Below, piece after piece: positions 40,074 to 47,246 of a DNA stretch of 64,000 nt. The notes under the pieces are model-generated. The model saw only the letters and a program-made list of their open reading frames with translations. It did not search any database and was not told the DNA's origin. The DNA comes from an uncultured Collinsella sp. (lineage in GTDB: Bacteria; Actinomycetota; Coriobacteriia; Coriobacteriales; Coriobacteriaceae). Numbering within the stretch: position 1 is the first letter of the stretch; each line of letters starts with the position of its first letter. Location of the stretch: positions 62,001-126,000 of the forward strand of contig CAUFMG010000002.1 in the NCBI GenBank assembly GCA_959026725.1, given 5' to 3'. Both the position numbers and the translations under genes were made by a program.

Positions 40074-40994
40074 ATGGCCGACAATCGCAAGCGTGCACCT
40101 CGTGGCGGCAAGCAGGCCGCTTCTGGCTCGCGTCCGATTCGCCGCAACGACCGCGCTGCCGCTCCCAAGGGCCAGCGCGAGCGCTCCCAAGCCCAGGCTG
40201 CGCGTCCGCAGCGAGATCGCAACCGTGACAACGTTCAGGTCTCCAAGGGCGAGTTTATCGAAGGTCGCCGTGCTGCCGCCGAGGCGCTGCGTACCGGCTT
40301 TCCCGTCAAGTGCGCGCTCATCGCTGAGGGCGGGGAGCGCGATGCCGCCTTGTTGCGCCTGGTCGACGACCTCAATGCCGCGGGTGTCCGCATTAAGTAT
40401 GTGCCGCGCGCGCAGCTCGACGCGCTGTCGAGCCATGGCGCTCACCAGGGCATTGCGCTCGAGGTTGGTAACTTCCCCTATGCCGATGTCGCCGATATTC
40501 TCGACCGCGCAGGCGAGGGCCCGGCACTTGTCGTGGTGCTCGACCATGTGACCGACGATGGCAACTTTGGTGCGATCGTGCGCTCCGCCGAGGTCGTGGG
40601 CGCGGCGGGCGTCATCATTGCCAACAAGCGCGCCGCCGGTGTGACCGTCGGCAGCTACAAGACTTCTGCCGGCGCCGTCATGCACCTGCCCATCGCGCAG
40701 GTGCCCAATATCGCCCGTGCGCTCGATGACCTCAAGGCCGCCGGCTTTTGGGTGGGTGGCGCTTCCGAGCACGCCGAGGGCAGTTGCTGGGATGCTCCCT
40801 TCGAGGGCCGCGTGGCGCTCGTCATGGGTTCCGAGGGCGATGGCATCTCGCGTCTGGTGCTCGAGAAATGCGACTTTTTGACCAAGCTTCCCCAGCGCGG
40901 CATGACCGAGAGTCTCAACGTTGCCCAGGCGACCACGGCGCTGTGCTTTGAGTGGCTGCGCCGCAATGCCGGTGAGCTCATGGGGGAGGAGTAG
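40074..40994 (+). CDS. rlmB: 23S rRNA 2'-O-methyltransferase, TrmH/SpoU family (RlmB-like)
   Basis: A SPOUT methyltransferase expected to methylate a ribose in 23S rRNA. An unusually basic N-terminal extension of about 50 residues (rich in Arg, Lys, Gln) precedes the substrate-binding domain (GEFIEGRRAAAEAL). The knotted catalytic domain shows DHVTDDGNFGAIVRSAE, MGSEGDGIS and ESLNVAQATT. Total 306 residues, with AAAGGAGG just upstream. The exact target base is inferred from the family and from synteny with Bacillus. Confidence 0.9.
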   Translation: MADNRKRAPRGGKQAASGSRPIRRNDRAAAPKGQRERSQAQAARPQRDRNRDNVQVSKGEFIEGRRAAAEALRTGFPVKCALIAEGGERDAALLRLVDDLNAAGVRIKYVPRAQLDALSSHGAHQGIALEVGNFPYADVADILDRAGEGPALVVVLDHVTDDGNFGAIVRSAEVVGAAGVIIANKRAAGVTVGSYKTSAGAVMHLPIAQVPNIARALDDLKAAGFWVGGASEHAEGSCWDAPFEGRVALVMGSEGDGISRLVLEKCDFLTKLPQRGMTESLNVAQATTALCFEWLRRNAGELMGEE

Positions 40995-40997
40995 CGC

Positions 40998-41675
40998 ATG
41001 TCCAAGAAGAACCGCGCCAAGTCCAAGGCCAAGCGCTTTGGCGAGGGCTCGGCCAAGCCGATTGTTTCGGCCGCGACCTATGGCGTGGGCGGCAATGCGT
41101 TTGCGCAGGCCATCGCCGATCCGGTCTCGACGGTGCACTCCAATAAGCCCGAGCTGTTGGTGGTCGACGGTTACAACGTGATCCATTGCACGCCGCGCTA
41201 CGAAAAGCTCGTGTACGACCATTCCGACGATCCGTATTCCAGCGACGTTCACGATATGGCGCGCACCGCGCTCATCAACGACGTGGCGGCGTTTGCCCAG
41301 GGCCGCTACGAGGCTGTGATTGTGTTTGACGGCGCGGGCAATATCTCCAGCGAGCGCCCCAACCTGCCGGCCCGCGGCGTGCGCATTGAGTTTTCGCCGA
41401 CGGGTGTTTCGGCCGATACCGTGGTGCAGAAGCTCTGCATCGAGGCGCGCGAGGAAGGCCGCGCGTGCTCCGTGGTATCGAGCGACGGCACGATCCAGGC
41501 CGTCGTCATGGGCAAGGGCGTCACGCGCATCTCGAGCCGCATGCTGGTGGACGAGATCAAACAGATCGACAACGACGTTCACGAGGCCGAGGAAGCCCCG
41601 CAGATCAAGATGACCCTGGGCAGTCGCCTAAGTCCCGATGCACTGGCCAAGCTCAAGGCCCTGCGCGGGAGGTAG
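40998..41675 (+). CDS. NYN-domain endoribonuclease (YacP/Rae1 family)
   Basis: A 225-residue protein whose core from residue 50 onward is a NYN (PIN-like) nuclease: LLVVDGYNVIH with the first acidic residue, IVFDGAGNISSE, and VVSSDGTIQAVV. The Bacillus homologue Rae1 (YacP) cleaves mRNA in the ribosomal A-site, and lies after rlmB there as here. The first 45 residues are basic and not part of the fold. It starts three bases after rlmB, so the two are co-transcribed. Confidence 0.85.
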   Translation: MSKKNRAKSKAKRFGEGSAKPIVSAATYGVGGNAFAQAIADPVSTVHSNKPELLVVDGYNVIHCTPRYEKLVYDHSDDPYSSDVHDMARTALINDVAAFAQGRYEAVIVFDGAGNISSERPNLPARGVRIEFSPTGVSADTVVQKLCIEAREEGRACSVVSSDGTIQAVVMGKGVTRISSRMLVDEIKQIDNDVHEAEEAPQIKMTLGSRLSPDALAKLKALRGR

Positions 41676-41711
41676 GGGATTGTCCATAGAGACCCGTTTC
41701 CCAATTGGCCA

Positions 41712-41745
41712 GCCCGTTGATTTGTAATCAATGGGCTGCGGGCTT
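41712..41745 (+). pseudogene. Decayed tRNA-Thr fragment
   Basis: The core TGATTTGTAATCA plus following TGGG-TGC-GG matches the anticodon arm and variable region of the intact tRNA-Thr(TGT) 190 bases downstream, with few changes. Acceptor, D- and T-arms are missing. It also forms a stable hairpin (cagccc/gggctg), so it could serve as a terminator of the rlmB operon. Confidence 0.5.
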
Positions 41746-41756
41746 ACCGTCGCCAA

Positions 41757-41800
41757 AACGAATAGTTTTTGGTTCTGGCGAACAGATAAAACTATTCGTT
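41757..41800. repeat. 13-bp perfect inverted repeat
   Basis: aacgaatagtttt (41757-41769) and aaaactattcgtt (41788-41800) flank 18 bases. It stands between the tRNA-Thr fragment and the intact tRNA-Thr. No T-run follows. The remaining bases of 41676-41899 show nothing else. Confidence 0.75.
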
Positions 41801-41899
41801 CTGACGAAGGGTTTTGAGATGTGGTCGGTCAAAGGGTCTGTTGCGCCTCGTCCGCAATTCCTTTATTCTTAACTGGCTTCGCGTGAAAGCGCCAAGTGT

Positions 41900-41974
41900 G
41901 CCAGTGTGGCGCAACGGTAGCGCAACTGATTTGTAATCAGTGGGTTGCAGGTTCGATTCCTGTCACTGGCTCCA
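41900..41974 (+). tRNA. tRNA-Thr (anticodon TGT)
   Basis: A 75-nt cloverleaf has acceptor GCCAGTG/CACTGGC, anticodon loop TTTGTAA (TGT), T-loop TTCGATT and encoded CCA. Confidence 0.95.
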
Positions 41975-41983
41975 TGAGAGTTT

Positions 41984-42022
41984 CGGGCTCTGTTCCTTAT
42001 GGGACAGGGCCCGTTTCTTTTT
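41984..42022 (+). terminator. Terminator after tRNA-Thr(TGT)
   Basis: cgggctctgt (41984-41993) pairs with acagggcccg (42004-42013) with one mismatch, followed by a T-rich tail. Confidence 0.85.
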
Positions 42023-42065
42023 AGGTGGTGTGCCATTGGGTCAGCGCCCATTCCGTTTTCGGTTT

Positions 42066-42282
42066 GTCTCAATCTGTAACACGAAGAGGCTGAAAACCCT
42101 CCTTATAGTTACAGATTGAGACAATGCCAAGGGATGGCCGATAACATCTCAATCTGTAACACGAAGAGGCCGAAAACCGTTCTAGCTGTTACAGAATGAG
42201 ACGTAAGCTGGGGTCTCTGCGAAACATCTCGATCTGTAACAGATAGGGGAGAAAATGTTCTCTAAATGTTACAGATTGAGAC
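42066..42282. repeat. Array of three 57-bp palindromes with an exact 80-bp period
   Basis: Units start at 42066, 42146 and 42226. Each has arms of the form gtctcaatctgtaac and gttacagattgagac (15 bases, zero to two changes) around a 27-base loop, then a 23-base spacer. Units 1 and 2 also share loop bases (acgaagaggc, gaaaacc). The spacers are unrelated to each other. There is no open reading frame across it. Confidence 0.9.
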
Positions 42283-42335
42283 AAAGGCCGGACCGGTCCC
42301 AGTCATCCTGGTCGAGCGAGGATTTCCGGACATAC

Positions 42336-42428
42336 GAGCGTGGAAAATCTCCTGCTAAGTGAATGAGCGTGGATAATCTCCCACTTTGGGCTCGAAGCCA
42401 CGCAAAAAGCGGGAGATTATCCACGCTC
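42336..42428. repeat. 18-bp perfect palindrome with a decayed half-copy
   Basis: gagcgtggataatctccc (42365-42382) and gggagattatccacgctc (42411-42428) enclose 28 bases with a small ggct/agcc hairpin. A partial copy of the left arm, gagcgtggaaaatctcc, lies just upstream at 42336-42352. Confidence 0.85.
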
Positions 42429-42447
42429 GATTCTGTCTGGGAAGCCC

Positions 42448-42485
42448 GATATCGACCTATATATAGGTGCAAATGAGTCGATATC
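42448..42485. repeat. 9-bp palindrome with inner symmetric core
   Basis: gatatcgac (42448-42456) and gtcgatatc (42477-42485) enclose cctatatatagg, itself a perfect palindrome. From 42486 to 42643 I see no gene. Confidence 0.6.
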
Positions 42486-42643
42486 AAAGTTCGATCCTGA
42501 TGGTGTACTCCACTACGCAAAAGTGTTCCCTCGGGAAATGTTACCGCTATATGCAAATTCACCGTCCTCCATATCCAAACTCAGCAAAACCGCAGGTCAA
42601 AGGTATGTAGATACGCCCGGCACCGTGTATCTAGAGGTTTTCG

Positions 42644-42673
42644 TTGACAGCCCCCAAGGTTGCATCGTATTAT
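42644..42673 (+). promoter_or_regulatory. Strong promoter of the tRNA-Tyr-Thr-Met-tuf unit
   Basis: TTGACA (42644-42649) and TATTAT (42668-42673) are 18 bases apart and lie 62 bases before tRNA-Tyr. This is the best consensus promoter in the window, fitting tRNA and EF-Tu expression. Confidence 0.8.
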
Positions 42674-42735
42674 CTTTTTCGTTCGCGGGGGCGGCGGTCC
42701 AAAAGACCAAAGGACCTGCGGATACTTGAACGATT

Positions 42736-42817
42736 GGGAGTTTGCCCGAGTGGTTAATGGGGACGGGCTGTAAACCCGTTGGCTCTGCCTACATAGGTTC
42801 GAATCCTATAGCTCCCA
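42736..42817 (+). tRNA. tRNA-Tyr (anticodon GTA)
   Basis: A type-II tRNA with a long variable arm, acceptor GGGAGTT/AGCTCCC, anticodon loop CTGTAAA (GTA) and T-loop TTCGAAT. The 3' CCA is not encoded (the next bases are CCC). Confidence 0.94.
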
Positions 42818-42827
42818 CCCGTCAAGT

Positions 42828-42903
42828 GCCTGTATAGCTCAGTCGGTAGAGCACTTCGTTGGTAACGAAGAGGTCACCAGTTCAAGTCTGGTTGCAGGCT
42901 CCA
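42828..42903 (+). tRNA. tRNA-Thr (anticodon GGT)
   Basis: Acceptor GCCTGTA/TGCAGGC, anticodon stem-loop CTTCG-TTGGTAA-CGAAG (GGT), T-loop TTCAAGT and encoded CCA. It lies ten bases after tRNA-Tyr. Confidence 0.95.
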
Positions 42904-42906
42904 TCC

Positions 42907-42983
42907 GGCGGTGTAGCTCAGTTGGTTAGAGCACACGGTTCATACCCGTGGCGTCACTGGTTCGAATCCAGTCACCGCTACCA
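42907..42983 (+). tRNA. tRNA-Met (anticodon CAT)
   Basis: Acceptor GGCGGTG/CACCGCT with a G-T first pair, anticodon loop TTCATAC (CAT), T-loop TTCGAAT and encoded CCA. It lacks the three G-C pairs of initiators in the anticodon stem and is probably the elongator type, although a lysidine-modified tRNA-Ile cannot be excluded. Confidence 0.9.
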
Positions 42984-42994
42984 TAGGTAACACG

Positions 42995-43025
42995 GTGGCT
43001 TCTCAATAGTATGTTGAGAGGCCAC
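42995..43025 (+). promoter_or_regulatory. Hairpin between tRNA-Met and tuf
   Basis: gtggcttctcaa (42995-43006) pairs with ttgagaggccac (43014-43025) with one G-T pair. No T-run follows, so it may be a processing signal separating the tRNAs from the tuf mRNA rather than a terminator. Confidence 0.6.
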
Positions 43026-43079
43026 TATGGTATAAAGGCAAAGTCCCGTCCGGGGACGACCTGTTAAGAGGAGGGCTTT

Positions 43080-44270
43080 ATGGCCAAAGAGAAGTTTGAG
43101 CGCACTAAGCCGCATGTTAACATCGGCACCATTGGTCACGTCGACCACGGCAAGACCACGCTGACCGCTGCCATCACCAAGGTTCTCTCCGAGACCGAGG
43201 GCTGCAAGGCTGACTTCACTGCGTTCGAGAACATCGACAAGGCTCCCGAGGAGCGCGAGCGCGGCATTACGATTTCCGTCTCCCACGTTGAGTACGAGAC
43301 CGCTGCCCGTCACTACGCTCACGTTGACTGCCCGGGCCACGCTGACTACGTCAAGAACATGATCTCCGGCGCTGCTCAGATGGACGGCGCTATCCTGGTC
43401 ATCGCTGCTACCGACGGCCCCATGGCTCAGACCCGCGAGCACATCCTGCTCGCCCGTCAGGTCGGCGTTCCCTACATCGTCGTCTTCCTGAACAAGTGCG
43501 ACATGGTCGACGATGACGAGCTCATCGACCTCGTCGAGATGGAGACCCGTGAGCTCCTCTCCGAGTACGATTTCCCCGGCGACGACATCCCCGTCATCCG
43601 TGGCTCCGCTCTGGGCGCTCTCGAGGGCGACGCTAAGTGGATGGACGCCATTCGCGAGCTCATGAAGGCCGTCGACGAGTACATCCCGACGCCTGCTCGT
43701 AACAACGACCTCCCGTTCCTGATGGCCGTTGAGGACGTTATGACCATCTCCGGCCGTGGTACCGTTGCTACTGGCCGTGTCGAGCGCGGTGAGCTCAAGC
43801 TCAACGAGCCCGTCGAGATCGTCGGCATCAAGGATACCCAGAACACCGTCGTTACCGGTATCGAGATGTTCCGTAAGTCCATGGACTTCTGCGAGGCTGG
43901 CGACAACGTCGGTCTGCTGCTCCGCGGCATCAAGCGTGAGGACATCGAGCGCGGCCAGGTTCTCTGCAAGCCCGGTTCGGTTACCCCGCACACCAAGTTC
44001 ACCGGCGAGATCTACGTTCTGACCAAGGAGGAGGGCGGCCGTCACACCCCGTTCTTCGATGGTTATCGTCCTCAGTTCTACTTCCGTACCACCGACGTTA
44101 CCGGTACGGTCAAGCTCCCCGAGGGCACCGAGATGGCTATGCCTGGTGACCACATCACCATCGAGGGCGACCTCATCCACCCGATCGCCATGGAGGAGGG
44201 CCTGCGCTTCGCTATCCGCGAGGGTGGCCACACCGTCGGTTCGGGCATCGTCTCCACGATCATTGAGTAA
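43080..44270 (+). CDS. tuf: Elongation factor Tu
   Basis: EF-Tu delivers aminoacyl-tRNA to the ribosome. The G domain has GHVDHGKTT (P-loop), DCPGHADY and NKCDM. Domains 2 and 3 follow, with the C-terminus GSGIVSTIIE. It has 396 residues. Codon use is strongly biased (for example CTC and GTC), as expected for a highly expressed gene. Unlike the common rpsG-fusA-tuf arrangement it follows tRNA-Tyr, tRNA-Thr and tRNA-Met, recalling the E. coli tRNA-tufB operon. GAGGAGG precedes the ATG. Confidence 0.98.
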   Translation: MAKEKFERTKPHVNIGTIGHVDHGKTTLTAAITKVLSETEGCKADFTAFENIDKAPEERERGITISVSHVEYETAARHYAHVDCPGHADYVKNMISGAAQMDGAILVIAATDGPMAQTREHILLARQVGVPYIVVFLNKCDMVDDDELIDLVEMETRELLSEYDFPGDDIPVIRGSALGALEGDAKWMDAIRELMKAVDEYIPTPARNNDLPFLMAVEDVMTISGRGTVATGRVERGELKLNEPVEIVGIKDTQNTVVTGIEMFRKSMDFCEAGDNVGLLLRGIKREDIERGQVLCKPGSVTPHTKFTGEIYVLTKEEGGRHTPFFDGYRPQFYFRTTDVTGTVKLPEGTEMAMPGDHITIEGDLIHPIAMEEGLRFAIREGGHTVGSGIVSTIIE

Positions 44271-44297
44271 ATTAGCTCTTTGATATAGCTGACTTAG

Positions 44298-44333
44298 AGA
44301 ACCCGGCACTTATATGGGTGCCGGGTTCTTTTC
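44298..44333 (+). terminator. Terminator after tuf
   Basis: agaacccggcac and gtgccgggttct (44318-44329) form a 12-bp stem followed by T residues. The stretch 44334-44474 shows nothing recognisable. Confidence 0.92.
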
Positions 44334-44474
44334 TGCAATGGATATTGAGCCGTTGCTGGTGTCGAGAGGATCGATAATGGTCCTGGATGCACTGTCGATT
44401 AGCTCTCGATGGCTTCATTGATGTGTTCCAAATATGAATGGATCCACCGAGAACCAATTGACTCGAGGTTTTCA

Positions 44475-44504
44475 TTGACAGCACTTATGTGGAGCTGATA
44501 AAGT
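44475..44504 (+). promoter_or_regulatory. Promoter of rpmG-tRNA-Trp-secE-nusG
   Basis: TTGACA (44475-44480) and TAAAGT (44499-44504) are 18 bases apart, 45 bases before rpmG. Confidence 0.65.
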
Positions 44505-44549
44505 AACAACTCGTGCCCGTACGGGGCGGAAATGAAAGGTTCAGGATAC

Positions 44550-44699
44550 ATGCGTACTCTAGTTACTCTTGCGTGCACTGAGTGCAAGCGCCGCAACTAT
44601 ACGACCACCAAGAACAAGTCGACCATGCCTGATCGTATGGAGATCAAGAAGTATTGCCCCTGGTGCCGTCACCACACGCTGCACAAAGAGACTCGCTAG
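44550..44699 (+). CDS. rpmG: 50S ribosomal protein L33 (zinc-binding form)
   Basis: A 49-residue ribosomal protein beginning MRTLVTLACTECKRRNY. Four cysteines (C9, C12, C36, C39) in two CxxC pairs form the zinc ribbon of the metal-dependent L33 type. It lies before secE, as in many Gram-positives, with tRNA-Trp between them. AAAGG precedes the ATG. Confidence 0.95.
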   Translation: MRTLVTLACTECKRRNYTTTKNKSTMPDRMEIKKYCPWCRHHTLHKETR

Positions 44700-44712
44700 T
44701 CTCTAGTCACAT

Positions 44713-44788
44713 ACGCCAGTAGTTCAATTGGTAGAGCATCGGTCTCCAAAACCGAGTGTTGAGGGTTCGAGTCCTTCCTGGCGTGCCA
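44713..44788 (+). tRNA. tRNA-Trp (anticodon CCA)
   Basis: Acceptor ACGCCAG/CTGGCGT, anticodon loop CTCCAAA (CCA), T-loop TTCGAGT, discriminator G and encoded CCA. A hairpin (44798-44825, ccgtaagc/gcttacgg) follows before secE and may act as a processing or weak termination signal. Confidence 0.96.
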
Positions 44789-44864
44789 GTCATTATTCCG
44801 TAAGCTCCCACTTGGGGGCTTACGGTTTACTCATGTATAAGCGCATTGCGCGGAGGTAACCCAA

Positions 44865-45203
44865 ATGGCCAACAAGAAGAACAAGAAGAAGGCTCAGCAG
44901 CCGGCACCTGCCAACAAAGCTGCCGCCAACTCCAAGGTTGAGGCCAAGAAGGCCGTTGCCAAGAAGAACGAGAAGGCTGCGAAGTCCAAGAAGAACGAGA
45001 AGCCTGGTTTCTTCGCCCGCACCAAGAAGTATTTCGCTTCGGTCAAGTCCGAGATGAAGCGTGTCACGTGGCCCGATAAGAAGGAGCTCGTGAACTACTC
45101 GGTTGTTGTTTGCGCTTCTCTGATCGTCGTCGGCGTCGTCATCGCTCTGCTCGATGCTGGCTTTGGCGAGGCTCTTGCTCTGTTCTCTGGATTGAGGGGC
45201 TAA
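44865..45203 (+). CDS. secE: Preprotein translocase subunit SecE
   Basis: SecE is an essential helix of the SecYEG channel. The 112-residue protein has a long Lys/Ala-rich cytoplasmic N-terminus (about 45 residues). The amphipathic segment FFARTKKYFASVKSEMKRVTWP, with the diagnostic VTWPDKKEL, and one membrane helix (VVVCASLIVVGVVIALL) follow. nusG starts three bases later, the standard secE–nusG pair. Confidence 0.95.
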   Translation: MANKKNKKKAQQPAPANKAAANSKVEAKKAVAKKNEKAAKSKKNEKPGFFARTKKYFASVKSEMKRVTWPDKKELVNYSVVVCASLIVVGVVIALLDAGFGEALALFSGLRG

Positions 45204-45206
45204 ACC

Positions 45207-45743
45207 ATGTCTAAGCGTTGGTACGTCGTTCACACTTACTCTGGATACGAGAACCGCGTTAAGTCCGATCTCGAGCATCGCATCGAGACTATGGGCATGC
45301 AGGACCGTATCTTTGATATCGAGATTCCTATGGAGCGCGTCACCGAGATTAAAGAGGGTGGCAAGCGTGAAACCAAGGATTCCAAGATCTTCCCGGGTTA
45401 TGTCCTGGTCCGCATGGAGATGGATGACGATGCTTGGACGTGTGTTCGTAACACGCCTGGCGTCACCGGTTTCCTAGGCGGCAACGGCAAGCCCGCTCCG
45501 CTTTCCCGCGACGAGTACAACAAGATGACTCGTCGTCCCGGTAAGGGCGATTCGCCCAAGCGCACCTCGGTTGATATTGAGGTCGGTACGTCCGTCCGCG
45601 TCACCGATGGCCCGCTTACCGACTTTGATGGCAAGGTCTCCGAGGTTAACACCGAGGCTGGCAAGCTCAAGGTCACGCTGATGATCTTTGGCCGCGAGAC
45701 GCCGGTCGAGCTCGACTTTAACCAGGTCGCTGTCATCGCTTAA
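45207..45743 (+). CDS. nusG: Transcription termination/antitermination protein NusG
   Basis: NusG binds RNA polymerase and couples it to Rho or the ribosome. The 178-residue protein has the NGN domain (RWYVVHTYSGYENRVK, FPGYVLVRMEMDD) and the C-terminal KOW domain (VTDGPLTDFDGKV). It follows secE closely and precedes rplK by 120 bases. Confidence 0.96.
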   Translation: MSKRWYVVHTYSGYENRVKSDLEHRIETMGMQDRIFDIEIPMERVTEIKEGGKRETKDSKIFPGYVLVRMEMDDDAWTCVRNTPGVTGFLGGNGKPAPLSRDEYNKMTRRPGKGDSPKRTSVDIEVGTSVRVTDGPLTDFDGKVSEVNTEAGKLKVTLMIFGRETPVELDFNQVAVIA

Positions 45744-45863
45744 GTTTTCGTCCGTTCGCGCGAGCGTGCTTCTTCTGTGACTGCTCATCTCAGGAGTGCT
45801 TCTAACACGTGCGTGCTTACGATATAGCAAGTACTTCACACTCGTGATTCGAAAGGAATGACC

Positions 45864-46292
45864 ATGGCTGAGAAGAAGGTTGCCAACGTCATTAAGCTCC
45901 AGATTCCTGCTGGTGCAGCAAACCCCGCTCCTCCCGTCGGCCCCGCCCTGGGCGCTGCTGGCGTGAACATCATGCAGTTCTGCCAGGCCTTTAACGCCGA
46001 GACGCAGGACAAGAAGGGCGACATCATCCCCGTTGAGATCTCTGTCTACGAGGATAAGTCCTTCTCCTTCATCACCAAGACCCCGCCGGCGGCTCACCTC
46101 ATCAAGAAGGAGCTGAACCTCAAGTCTGGTTCCGCTAAGCCCCAGGCCGACAAGGTTGGTCAGCTCTCCCAGGAGCAGCTCACCAAGATCGCCGAGATCA
46201 AGATGCCGGACCTCAATGCCAACGACATTGACGCCGCCAAGAAGATCATCGCCGGTACCGCCCGTTCCATGGGCGTCACCATCGCTGAGTAG
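45864..46292 (+). CDS. rplK: 50S ribosomal protein L11
   Basis: L11 shapes the GTPase centre of the ribosome. The 142-residue protein has the typical KLQIPAGAANPAPPVGPALG start and the C-terminal rRNA-binding domain ending ARSMGVTIAE. I take the ATG at 45864 because AAAGG (45852-45856) is seven bases upstream. An in-frame ATG at 45858 is too close to it. Confidence 0.97.
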   Translation: MAEKKVANVIKLQIPAGAANPAPPVGPALGAAGVNIMQFCQAFNAETQDKKGDIIPVEISVYEDKSFSFITKTPPAAHLIKKELNLKSGSAKPQADKVGQLSQEQLTKIAEIKMPDLNANDIDAAKKIIAGTARSMGVTIAE

Positions 46293-46409
46293 CGATTTCT
46301 TATGGTAACGACGGGTGCTCCGACCGGGGCGCCCGTTAAATGTGTGCAATAGGGCACACGATACGATGTGGGAGGGCTCACGCCCGTTTAACCACAGGAG
46401 GTAATGCAC

Positions 46410-47117
46410 ATGGCTAAGCATGGTAAGAGCTATAACGCCGCTGCCGAGAAGATCGACCGCGCCACGCTCTACACCCCCCTTCAGGCTGCCAAGCTCATCA
46501 AGGAGCTCGACACCGCCAAGTTCGACGAGACCGTCGAGGCCCACTTCCGTCTGGGCATCGATACTCGTAAGGCTGACCAGAACATCCGTGGTTCCATCTC
46601 CCTGCCCCACGGCACCGGCAAGACCGTTCGTGTTGCCGTCTTCGCCGAGGGCGAGAAGGCCCGCGAGGCTGAGGCTGCCGGCGCCGACATCATCGGTTCC
46701 GACGAGCTCGTCGCCCAGATTCAGAAGGGCGAGATCAACTTCGACGCCGCTATCGCTACGCCGAACATGATGGCCAAGGTTGGCCGCATCGGTAAGATCC
46801 TTGGTCCCCGTGGCCTCATGCCGAACCCCAAGCTCGGCACTGTGACCATGGACGTCGCCAAGATGGTCTCCGAGCTCAAGGCTGGCCGCGTTGAGTACCG
46901 CGCCGACCGCTACGGCATCTGCCACGTGCCCCTGGGCAAGAAGTCCTTCTCTGAGCAGCAGCTCGTCGAGAACTACGCTGCCCTGTACACCGAGATCCTG
47001 CGCGTCAAGCCCTCTTCTGCTAAGGGCAAGTACGTCAAGTCCATCTCCGTGTCTTCCACCATGGGCCCTGGCGTCAAGGTCGATCCCGCTGTCCAGCGTG
47101 ACTTCCTAGCTGAGTAA
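46410..47117 (+). CDS. rplA: 50S ribosomal protein L1
   Basis: L1 forms the L1 stalk and often represses its own operon by binding the mRNA. The 235-residue protein shows the two-domain family pattern, including the segments GPRGLMPNPKLGTV and EYRADRYGICHVP. AGGAGG at 46396-46401 favours the ATG at 46410 over the one at 46404. A small GC-rich hairpin lies between rplK and rplA (about 46312-46336). The expected next genes rplJ and rplL are not here; a terminator follows. Confidence 0.97.
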   Translation: MAKHGKSYNAAAEKIDRATLYTPLQAAKLIKELDTAKFDETVEAHFRLGIDTRKADQNIRGSISLPHGTGKTVRVAVFAEGEKAREAEAAGADIIGSDELVAQIQKGEINFDAAIATPNMMAKVGRIGKILGPRGLMPNPKLGTVTMDVAKMVSELKAGRVEYRADRYGICHVPLGKKSFSEQQLVENYAALYTEILRVKPSSAKGKYVKSISVSSTMGPGVKVDPAVQRDFLAE

Positions 47118-47153
47118 CTGCTAGTTACTGCCTGAGCAAAGCAAGCATTGCTA

Positions 47154-47195
47154 AAGAAACCCGGTTTTGCCCTGCGCAGGACCGGGTTTCTTGCT
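47154..47195 (+). terminator. Terminator after rplA
   Basis: aagaaacccggt (47154-47165) and accgggtttctt (47181-47192) form a perfect 12-bp stem. It ends the ribosomal unit at L1, so rplJ-rplL must be elsewhere. Confidence 0.85.
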
Positions 47196-47207
47196 ATCGC
47201 GTGCCAA

Positions 47208-47246
47208 AACCACCTCAAAGGGGACAGCGTCCCCTTTGAGGTGGTT
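47208..47246 (-). repeat. Stop-codon-linked palindrome, copy C (GGGACAG family)
   Basis: aaccacctcaaaggggac (47208-47225) and gtcccctttgaggtggtt (47229-47246) are perfect 18-bp arms around agc. The outer two bases of the right arm belong to the TAA stop of the minus-strand phosphoesterase. Confidence 0.9.

Noticed and set aside
42066..42282. Possible CRISPR array
   Set aside because: Repeats are palindromes with variable loops, only three units exist, the 23-base spacers are short and no cas gene is near.
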